Of a DNA stretch of 64,000 bases, positions 55,150 through 64,000 are shown piece by piece. The notes beneath the pieces are model-generated. The model ran no database searches and was not told the DNA's origin. It saw only the letters and a list, made by a program, of their open reading frames with translations. This DNA is from Tenrec ecaudatus (taxonomy: Eukaryota > Chordata > Mammalia > Afrosoricida > Tenrecidae). Each line of letters opens with the position of its first letter. The stretch's first letter is position 1. A program made the translations under genes and the position numbers. The stretch is from the NCBI RefSeq assembly GCF_050624435.1, contig NC_134538.1:127516937-127580936 (forward strand). Direction: 5' to 3'.

Positions 55150-56940
55150 CATCTTTATAACCAAAAGGATGTGAACATGGTGATCACGAGGTTGGTAACC
55201 TACCTCTTGCTATGTACTGCTCTGAGATCCAAAATCCTAGTAAAAGTCGTTAGGAGAGAGCTTGTAGAGGACTTGGAATTAGAACTAGAGACGAAACTTT
55301 CAGAGACCACCTAGTCTTTGAACAACGGGTTCATTTTGCAAATGGAAAAAATAAATAAAATCTAGCCATAGCCACAGCCAATGGAATCACAGATAGTGGC
55401 CAACTTACTAGTAAATAGTCTCTTCATTCCAAGCTAGTTCCAGTTCCGCCTAGAATTTTCCCCAGGTTTGACTGAAGTCGGCAGCACAGAAAGTCACAGA
55501 AAGTGTGCTCAGATCCTGGTTTCCCATGTGAGGTGAGCAGCACATGGGCAGACGCATTTGAGCATGACAAGGTAAGGAGGGTCCCAGAAGGTCTCCATGC
55601 ACTATGCCAAAACATAATTTTCCAGGCTATTATTTTAAGAAATTCCATTTCATCCCAATAAATAAGGGAGTGGTGTTCATAACCTGCATGCAGTTTTAGC
55701 TACAAGAACACTACATATGAGAAGTTATGTCCTAATTGCCAGAGCATCTGTTATGGAGGAAGATGATATTTTCTAACATTAAATAAGCGAGGCTCTCTAG
55801 TCAGCCAGTGGAAGACCTGCAGGCTGCTCGAGGGGGTGACGAAACCTAGTGGTGGAGGGGCTGGAGGCTGCTGCGTGACCCCTTCAGACACCTTCAGCCC
55901 TGGAGTTAACACTTAACATCATCTTATTTCACCTAAAAGTCTTCGGGCAAAAAAAAGATAGTCTTGACATGCCCTCAGGACAAACTTAAAGGGTTATATT
56001 TTATATCATGAACAGACTTATAGGAAAAAAAAACCAATACAGGTGCAAAGGCATGTTATAAATAGAAGAATCATTTTGGGACATGTTCCAATCTTTTAAA
56101 TAAATGAGCACATGTCTTGTTTTTGTGTTTAAACATGCCTAAAGGAATCATTCCTCTCTTTTTTGGGACGACTTATACAGAGGCACCAATACCTTTGTCT
56201 GGAGGTTGTGTACCTTTCTTTTCCTCACTATTTAGTTTTCAGGTCATGTTAAAAGCTTTTCTTGGCGACAGAGCCAAGCCAAGAAGGCCAGAGGTCTTCA
56301 AAAAGTTCGTGGAGAAAATCTACTATCTTCTCATTTCATTTTTTCCCAGGAACGTTTCAAAGCTCTGTCGTATATTATCAGTTCTGAGTTAATACATCGC
56401 CTGGAGGGCTGTGATATTTCTTAATAAGTAACAGCTTCTAAAAACAACCTGGTAAGCATTAGGTGAGTCATGGGCAGGGGGGTGGGCATTTGTTTTAGAA
56501 AAACTAGCTTCAGATCCCAGTTTGAAAACCTTGTTACCACTAGCTAACGCACTGCGTAGAAAGGACAGATATGGTTTCCTCTGGAACACAGGTTGATCGG
56601 GTTTCTACATGTTGTTTTGATCTCATGGCAGCACAGGTGACGCACCAGCTTAGCCAGGCTAATCGATACAGCGAGGACCCCTGGATCATGACTAAAATGG
56701 ATATCGATTGTTTCTGGTATAATGAACAGTGAGAACGCTTGAACTGTGAGGAATGTGTAAACACTTAGAATGGAAGTGTTTCTAATTTAAAGTTCTGAAT
56801 AATACTTGAGGTAAATATCCCCTGCTGGGCGGATGCTCAGCATGCTCCTGGCTGAGCCCGAACTCCTGAGTCCGGAGTATGTCTGCGTGGAGTCCCTTAC
56901 CAAGCGGAGATGGAGGAGCGAGTGCGAAACATAGGCTAAC

Positions 56941-57019
56941 CTGTATTCTCCGAAGGTCCCATCATCTTCTTTCATAGGCTGTATTTCAGGATCGGCGTGG
57001 GCATCTTCCTTTTCTTTTA
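56941..57019 (-). CDS. NRCAM: NRCAM juxtamembrane cytoplasmic exon
   Basis: This 79-nt exon encodes the membrane-proximal cytoplasmic segment shared by L1-family adhesion molecules. On the minus strand an ATTTTCAG acceptor is followed by TAAAAGAAAAGG and the exon ends GAATACAG before a GTTAGC donor. It reads (V)KEKEDAHADPEIQPM then KEDDGTFGEY with a split Ser, 2 + 75 + 2 nt. The first two bases complete the Val codon started by G at the end of the transmembrane exon, and the last two (AG) join T of the terminal exon to give Ser, producing GEY-S-DAEDHK. In this family a 12-nt RSLE mini-exon can be inserted at this junction to create an AP-2 sorting signal. I did not find that mini-exon by eye in the following 16.6-kb intron. 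Confidence 0.96.
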
Positions 57020-57239
57020 CTGAAAATTTCAAAAGGACATTATTACTTCTGATATGATTTTCATCTGTCCTTACTCATTCATCGATTTTAAGAGCTGACT
57101 CTTGGAGATTTGCAGCAGCGGGGAAAAAGTGCATATATAGTTGGAATTATATAACAATACTGCATATATGATATACCTACTCATACATTTTGATGCTTTT
57201 GATCCTTTGGGGGCATTCGAATATTTATAATAAGTCAGC

Positions 57240-60045
57240 TTGTCTTACTGTGGTGGCTTGGATGGCGCTGTGATGCTGGAAGGTATACTATTGGTATTTC
57301 AAATACCAGCAAGTCAACCAGGACAGACAGGTTTCAGTGGAGCGCTCAGGCTAAGGCAGATTGGGAAGAAGGAATAGGCAAGCCTCCACTGAACAATTAG
57401 CCACTGCACACCTTTCTAAAAGCAGCGCATCTCTGTCTGATGTGCGCTGTAAGCAATGCCCTCAGGTTGGAAGGCATTCAAAACCTCCCAGGGAAGATGC
57501 ACTTTCTCCAAAATGTCTCCAAGTTGGCGACGCAGAGGGAGCATAGTTTCATGACCTTCATTTGTTGATAGGGCACAACTCAAAATGAGAAGCAAATTCC
57601 ATTAATATATAGAATGTGGAACTTACGAAGCAAAGTCTATGGAAATTGGAAATGTAAAAAATGGAATAGAACATATAAAGGTTGATATACTGACTTGAGT
57701 GAACGGAAATGGGCTGGCATTGGCTATTTTGAATTAGACAATCATATGGCTCCCTAGGCTGGGACTGTTCAGTTGGCCAGCAATGGGGTCACATTCATAG
57801 TCAAAATGGGCATTTTAAGGTCTATTTTGAAGTACAATGAGATCACTAATAGGATAATATCCATATCCTTACAAGGAAGACAATACCACCGTGATTCAAA
57901 TTTACGAACCAACCACTAAAGCCAAGGATGAAGAAATTTACCAAACTATGCAGTTTTAAATTGATCAAACCCGTACTCGAGATGCATTGATGATTACTGG
58001 TGATTGTAACAAGGAAACTGGAAGCAGGGAAGGAGGACTGGCAGGTGGGGAATCTGGCCTCGGTGACAGAAACGACACTGGAGATGGCATGATATAATTT
58101 TGAAAACCAAATGACTTTTTGTTGCACATAACTTTTTTCCACAAAGTAAATGGCCACTTTCTACATGGACCTCCCTGAATGGAGTACACAGGGATCAGAT
58201 CAGCACTATCTGTGGGCAGAGATGAAGAAGAAGGTCAATATCAAGAGCCAAAAGAAGGACAATGCCTGACTGAAGAATAGACTATCATATGCAAGTTCAG
58301 GATGAACTTGAGGGTAGCGATCATCTTAAGGAGAGGCCAGATGCATTTAACATGAGTGACTTACAGCCAGACAGGTTGTTAGATGGCACTGAGAATGTCC
58401 TCCATGTATGGATTGTGGTAAGAGCTGTAAGAGCCCCTAATAAAATGATCTTTTAATGATAATAATAAGAAAAGAACATCACACATAAAAAAGTAAAATT
58501 CGATGAAAAAACTGGGAGTGAAAGGAAAGATCACAGTGGACGTCAGAAGAGGTCCTGAAATATGCTCTTAAACAGAGTGAAGCTAAAGCGATTAGAAGAA
58601 AATGATGTAAAAGAGCTGCACAGAAAACTCCAAAGGACACTTCAAGAAGGCCAAATAAAGTGCTATGATGGAATCTGCAAAGACCTGGAGTTAGGAAACC
58701 TAAAGGGAAGAACACACTCGGCATTTCTCAATCTGAAAGAGCCCAAGGATTCTGTGGACAAAACTTGAGTGATGCAGGAAGCCTCAGGAGAAGATGGAGC
58801 GGATACATCAAGTCACTATCTCAAAAGAGAAGTTATTTGCATTAAATGATTCCAAGAGATAGCATATGATCCAAAAACAATGATATTGCAGGAATTGGTC
58901 CAAGCAGTGCTGAAGGCAATGGAGACCAACAAGACGCCAGGAATTGGGGAAACAACCCACTGATGGAGCCCTGGAGGCACTTTTTCACCTATGACACGAA
59001 AGTTGGCAGGTAGCTACCTGGCCAAGAGATGGAAAGAGGTTCATAATGGTGCTCAATCCAAAGAAAGGCCACCCAGTGAAATAGAAAGTCACATGTGAGT
59101 AAAATTTTGCTGAAGATAATTCAAAATCAGTTGCAGCAGCACATAGACAGGAAAGGGCAAGAAACGAGTCAGATTTAGAAGAGGAAATGGAAAAAAGCAT
59201 ATCAGTGAGGAAGGGAATCAGATGGCTCTTGGTTGAAAGCAGAGACTATTAGGAAGTTTACCAAATGTTTACTTGTGTTTTACTGACCACACAAAGCCAT
59301 TCGAATGAATCATAACACATGATGGATAACATTGCAAAGTCGGAGAATCCCAGAACATTTCACCGTGCCCACTGTGCTCATGTCGAACCTGCACATATTC
59401 CAGGAGACAATCAAATGAACAGAGCAAGGGATTCTGAGTCATTTAAAACGAGGAAGGTCTGTGCCAGGGCTTCATGTGTTCGCCATATGCCTTCAATGTG
59501 TACGCGGAGCAAATAATCCAGGGAGCTGGACTCTATGAAGAACGTGGCTTCAGGATCGTACAAAAGCTCATTAACAACCTGCAAGACGCAGAAGACACAG
59601 CCCTTGTAGCCCTTGCTTGCTGGAAGCAATGAGGACTGGAGCACTTACTGACGAAGATCAAAGATTGCTGCCTTCGTTAGCGATGACACCGCACCGTACA
59701 GCAAACACTACCACCATTGTATCAATAAACAACATCCTATCAACAAGGAAAAGACTGAAGTTGTCAAAGACTTCATTTTACCACCAGCATTGCTCACTGA
59801 AGCAGCAGTCAAGAAATCACATGATGTATTGCATTGGTCAATCTGCTGCAAAAGATTTCTTTCACGTATTAAAGCACAAACGTGTCATTTTGAGGACTCA
59901 AGGCGGCCTGCTGAAGGCCCTGGCATTTTCAAAGGCCTCGTGTGCGTGGAAAGCTGGACAATGAATAAGGACAATTGGAGAAGAAGTAGTGCAGAGAACA
60001 GGCTGATCTCCTCTCTCAAATGCCTTAGGATCGGTTACAATAGTT
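57240..60045 (+). mobile_element. RTE/BovB-type LINE, decayed near-full coding span
   Basis: An RTE LINE in antisense to NRCAM. The 5' segment (57285-57550) is homologous to 3270-3610. The endonuclease part is visible around 57700-58270 (GAACGGAAATGGGCTGGCATTGGC, GGATAATATCCATATCC, TTTACGAACCAACCACTAAAGCC, ATTACTGGTGATTGTAACAAGG). The reverse transcriptase spans about 58780-59640 (GCAGGAAGCC, GGCAATGGAGACCAACAAGACGCCAGGAATTG, TGTTTTACTGACCAC, AGCAAATAATCCAGGGAGCTGG). The catalytic YADD box is Asp-Ala-Glu-Asp. Many stops and frameshifts show it is dead. It carries a RA tail at about 58398-58457. Confidence 0.85.
58398..58457 (+). mobile_element. RA retroposon tail nested in RTE (copy 9)
   Basis: CATGTATGGATTGTGGTAAGAGCTGTAAGAGCCCCTAATAAAATGATCTTTT is the RA 3' end only. 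Confidence 0.75.
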
Positions 60046-60217
60046 AGGCTGTTTTTTTATATATATATAAAAAGGGACCAAAGCTTGTCTGAACTTCAAG
60101 TCCAAGTTTTTCGTTCTGGGAAGATAGATTTACAGCAATCAGCAGGATGGTACTCATGATTCCTTTTCATCTTGAAATATACAGCATTATAAAGCAATGT
60201 TAATAGTCATGGCTTAC

Positions 60218-60349
60218 CTGGGTATTTACCACCTTTGTTTCTTCTGATGAAGCAAACAATCAGCAAAATTAGGATAAGGAGAGCTACAGCACACATGAGA
60301 CCAATGAACCAGCCCTGAGTTGCGATATCCACCTGCCGGCTTGCCATTG
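60218..60349 (-). CDS. NRCAM: NRCAM transmembrane exon
   Basis: This 132-nt exon encodes the single-pass transmembrane helix of NRCAM. On the minus strand it follows TGTCTTCCAG and ends TACCCAG before a GTAAGC donor. The frame is 2 + 129 + 1 nt and reads [17 protein letters not shown], then a hydrophobic run of about 22 residues ([17 protein letters not shown]), then the positively charged stop-transfer RRNKGGKYP. The trailing G plus TA of the next exon makes Val. The short sequence before the helix is the extracellular stalk after the last fibronectin type III domain. No further NRCAM exon was recognised between here and the right window edge, so the remaining ectodomain exons lie beyond 64000. 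Confidence 0.96.
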
Positions 60350-60869
60350 CTGGAAGACAAATTCACAGTGTTGGTGCGAAGCGGTTAAGGAAGGGATGTG
60401 AATTGTTGCCATCCCGTGTAATAACACATTACCTCAGCATCTGAGTTCTTAAGTCAAGTTTACACCCAGCTTCCTATTGGAATCTATCCGTTATAAAGCC
60501 AGAGTTCTAGAAACACTTTGAAGATTGTTCATTAATTAAAAAAAAAATCGGGCTTTTCAAATAGTGAGATCTGAATGCTAACCACACAAACTGTTAACAA
60601 ACCACTGACAATCGTGCTCATACTAATGCAGGACATACATTATGCATGTAGTCTCAGTATAAACTCAGCATTATCTACTCATTGTCAGTGTAAACATATT
60701 CTCAAGCCAATTAAGGATTTTGCTGTTGATGGGGTAAATTGCCCATTGTTAAGCACAATGATAAGAAGAAAACACCGAATTTTAAGCAGCACAGAATGTA
60801 TACATATAATGGAGTATTCTTCCTTCAAAGGAACCACTTTTGGAGCTAAAATAACACTGTACTAATGCT

Positions 60870-62799
60870 GTCACTTTCCAGAATGTCTCACCAACCCTCT
60901 GCTCAAAAAGAAGGCCGTCCATTCACAACAACTAGCCGTATTGTTTCATAAGACATCTCCATGGCACCCAAACTGTTACTGACATTTGTTTTCCATCTGC
61001 TTGGCTAGTCGTCTCCCTTAATGAGGACCTGGTTCTGAATGACATTTGGAAAATTCTGAAAAATCAAACCTGCACACAAATGATCAGTATTTGTGACTGC
61101 TTAGGAGGAACTGAAGACTGAGAAATCACCCGTGAGCTTGGAAATTGGAGAAGTTGGAGATTCAGGGAAAGCGGCTTTCAGAGCGCTGGCCAAGACTGAA
61201 GTGTGTGGAGTGGATTTTAGAGCCAATACTGGATACGAAGGTCTATCAACAAACACATTCTCAAAAGATTCATAATTAAGAGCAGCAAGAAGAAAATTTC
61301 CTAGGTGTACAAGTATCAGGATCAACCGAATCTTGTCCCAATAACGCCTTGAAAGCACTCATGTCGACAGCATCTGATACGGCTGAGGATGAACCTCTAT
61401 CACCGGCGAGCGCAAAGGCGATGCCTGCAACACCGCTCTAGTCACAGAGTCGCTAAGAGTGCCCGGGCAGTGCCCCTGAAAGGTGAGGCGGGAGGAGTCA
61501 GAACTCACGAATCTGAAGTCTCTGAAGTCATTACAAAGGTTCAACAATCTTAAGACATTTCTAGCCTTGCAGCAAGGATCACAGGCCTTATCTTAAACTT
61601 AAAAATGCGAATGAGAAGTTGGATAAGCTATTGTCTGATGTCACCTCCTTGACCTTTCAGATGGCACAATACATGTGCCCACCCCCTTTGCCAGCGACTC
61701 CACTGGAATCAAAGCAACCTGCTGCGACATGCCGACTGCCGCTTCTACGACTTCCACGGGGTCATTTTCAGGATGCAAACTGCTACTAAGACCAACACAC
61801 CTTGACTACCACGTAGACACAACTTCTCACTTTGTCTGACACTGCATCACCATCTGCTCATGATTCTCTTAGGGGACTTAACAAAGAGTGTATTTCTAAT
61901 GACATAACATATAGGATAGGCCTATGCTAATAATCGCGAAGATTAGTTACAATTTGTATATAGCTGCATAGATTCAAACAAGTTTAGTCTGTGCCAAGAA
62001 AACCCGCAACCAATCATGAATTTTCTGCTATGATTAGGGTGCACCTGTTTCCCTACGGACTAGCTCGAACCCTTTCAGCAGCAGAGCTACAAACAAAAGG
62101 CACGTACACAGGTGCCCCGCACAGCGATGGGCAAGAACTCCATCCTCCCCGTGACCACATGGACTACATCGGAGGAAGTTGCTCCAATGGAACACTGCAC
62201 TGTACAACGACCTTCTCAGTGGCAACAAGTTGCCAGGTAGCACAAGTCTCTTCAGAAACCAGCCTCTCGGCACAGACACACAATTGACCAAGTGCCTCCT
62301 TCCAGCAGACCCAGCTCTGTGTAGAGACTCTGCATCTTATGACGGTGTCATCCTTCCTGCGGCAAACCCTTCCCAGTTCGACTAAGCCCTGGGTGCACTG
62401 CCTACTAACTGCTCTCACGTCCACTGAACCGGGTTGGATGGCTGAAGACCCTGCATCTTGGTCCGTCTGTCCAGAAGGCGTGCTCACTCCTTCCAGCCAG
62501 CATCAAGCCACGTTCTAAGAGTGCAGTGAAGGTCATTATAGAAGACTGTTTCAAGTTCACCTTTCTATTTAGTACAGTGAAAGAACCATGGAATGTCTTA
62601 AAGGCCCGAGCTTCCATTTTGGCCTTGCTGTTTATAGATTACCTTGGTGGCCCTGAAGGTAATTAATCCTCCTAAACTTTTGTGTCCTCAAGCATGCCAG
62701 CCTTCCTTCATAGGATCAACTGGAGACTAGAGTGAGATCATAGATCATTTTGAAGTTTGAAATTATAGGATTTAAATAAAAGAACGTTTGAAAAAAAAG
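60870..62799 (+). pseudogene. probable processed pseudogene of unidentified gene
   Basis: A 1.9-kb intron-free tract ends in AATAAAAGAACGTTTG and an A-run at 62790-62799, the layout of a retrocopied mRNA. Short coding-like frames shift repeatedly: for example AFRALAKTEVCGVDF near 61170, LDKLLSDVTSLTFQMAQYM near 61625, and KNSILPVTTWTTSEE near 62130. Stops and frameshifts break every frame. Left limit and parent gene are not known to me; an old element of another sort is possible. The separate open frames to 98-107 codons in this stretch are fragments. Confidence 0.45.
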
Positions 62800-63670
62800 T
62801 ATTGGTTACTGCTTAGAATCCATTCAAAAGTCTTTGAAATATATCTTGATCAGCGTAAGGGTGGCTGGACTAAGCGATCTGTTTGAAGGGAAAATACTCA
62901 TTCAGCTGTATACATCTTCATCGCCTGCATCTGTTTTATTTTAGTAAATCAATGGCACAGTGTGCAAGACTCCTTTGAAAACCATGGAATAAGAAACGTT
63001 TCTGGTGTCATTCAAATGTGTCACTCAGAGGGAAATGGGAGCAAGAGCAGCATCAATGGTTATTCAGACAGGCCTCTGTGGACTCTCCTGCTTAAATAAA
63101 TGGGTATGAATCGTCTTAAAAGCCTTTTCTTTTCTTTTCTGACCATGATCTACTCAAGCAAAAAAGTTTTCTTTTGGTTTCATAAGTATGTCTAGATCAT
63201 AAGTTTAAATTGACCGGACTTCTTCTGAATACAGTGAACAGGGTTGTGGGAGGCTTATGTGACCCCAGGATGGCGGGAAGGAAAGTGGTGACACGTATCC
63301 CAGGCTCGGCTGTGCGGTGCACGGATCAGCGCCTCTTTCTCTACACACAGTGAGAAAGTGGAGAAAAAGGAAATGCTGGAAACGACATGTGGGGAGGATT
63401 GTGAGCCATATGTGTATGTGTGTTTTTAAAAGAAATTGAATGAGAATTGGAATTACGTTGTTCTGAGTACAGATCAAATATCAAATGTCTCCATCAGGCC
63501 TTTGTGCGTCCACTTGGTGTGTATGGTCTGTGTGGGTTGAGTTGTTTGATCACCAGGCATAACTGCAGCATGAGAATAGTCAGTCCCCCCTTTCATATAC
63601 AGACCATAGTAATCATAACATGATGAAGAAGAAGACGATGGTAATGACAGCGGCAACTAAACATTTTTGA
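62800..63670. other. unassigned NRCAM intronic sequence
   Basis: No recognised repeat or exon; AT-rich. NRCAM ectodomain exons must lie further right. Confidence 0.5.
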
Positions 63671-63674
63671 ACCA

Positions 63675-63800
63675 TGACTACAGGCTAGCCACATTGTGGG
63701 CATGGTCTCATTTAATCTTTACAACAATCCTTGGAGGTAGGTACTAAGGCACAAATACAGAAAGCATAAGCTCTGAGAGGGAAAGGGTTTGCTCAAGAGT
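63675..63800 (-). mobile_element. MIR fragment
   Basis: GGGCATGGTCTCATTTAATC, TTTACAACAATCCTTGGAGGTAGGTACTA and GCTCTGAGAGGGAAAGGGTTTG resemble the reversed MIR. Confidence 0.7.
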
Positions 63801-64000
63801 CGGGATATAATCTATGCCGGCTGCATTCCGGAAGCCTGTTCCTAGCCCTGTCTTCTCTAGGAATAGCACGCATTCCTAAAATCATGTCTAGACACAGAAG
63901 AATAAAAATTCTGGGAACTTTCCACTCTGAGAAAAAATATATTTTAAAATTTATTCTTGCAGATTCTTTGAGAGTAATTTTTATCACTTTATACATGGTC

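Larger units (their letters stand above)
40361..56940 (-). other. NRCAM: NRCAM terminal intron (16.6 kb)
   Basis: The interval is bounded by the GTTAGC donor after the juxtamembrane exon and the TTTTTCCAG acceptor of the last exon. It contains an LTR, L1 ORF2 remnants, two large RA retroposons inserted in SINEs, a 55-bp minisatellite and a mariner-like MITE, all listed separately. The parts 40361-41860, 52440-53860 and 54900-56940 look single-copy apart from a (CA)n tract and one short mariner-like end near 56290. Confidence 0.9.
57020..60217 (-). other. NRCAM: NRCAM intron between transmembrane and juxtamembrane exons
   Basis: This 3.2-kb intron runs from the GTAAGC donor to the ATTTTCAG acceptor. 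It is almost entirely occupied by one decayed RTE-type LINE in the opposite orientation to the gene, which itself contains a short RA tail. Confidence 0.9.

Overview
The window is mammalian nuclear DNA, almost certainly from an afrotherian and most likely a tenrec. AfroSINE copies and fragments of an afrotherian RTE/BovB-type LINE occur throughout. It also carries two short hAT elements with SPIN-type ends and one with OposCharlie (OC1)-type ends. These families are known from tenrec, some bats, bushbaby, opossum, lizard and frog through horizontal transfer. The species call is inference from this repeat content.

Coding sequence is sparse and all on the minus strand. At the far left (99-256) is one 5' coding exon of LAMB4 (laminin beta-4), covering the end of the signal peptide and the start of the laminin N-terminal domain. 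The rest of that gene runs out of the window to the left. At the right are the last three coding exons of NRCAM (neuronal cell adhesion molecule): the transmembrane exon (60218-60349), the juxtamembrane exon (56941-57019) and the terminal exon with the FIGQY ankyrin-binding motif and C-terminal NSFV (40120-40360). Splice sites and codon phases agree across all three NRCAM exons. The order LAMB4 then NRCAM on one strand matches human 7q31.

Between the genes (about 257-38640) lie some 38 kb of intergenic DNA, or LAMB4 5' intron/promoter DNA. It is packed with nested insertions: AfroSINEs, MaLR-like solo LTRs, ancient L1 and MIR, RTE pieces, and an abundant poly(A)-tailed retroposon whose 3' end reads AATAAAATGATTT (called family RA here). 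The NRCAM introns hold more RA copies, an LTR with a perfect 5-bp target duplication, L1 ORF2 remnants, an 18-copy 55-bp minisatellite, a 2.8-kb decayed RTE element and a probable unidentified processed pseudogene.

No RNA genes, CRISPR arrays, bacterial features or intact mobile-element ORFs were found. Most open frames longer than 60 codons are chance frames or repeat relics.
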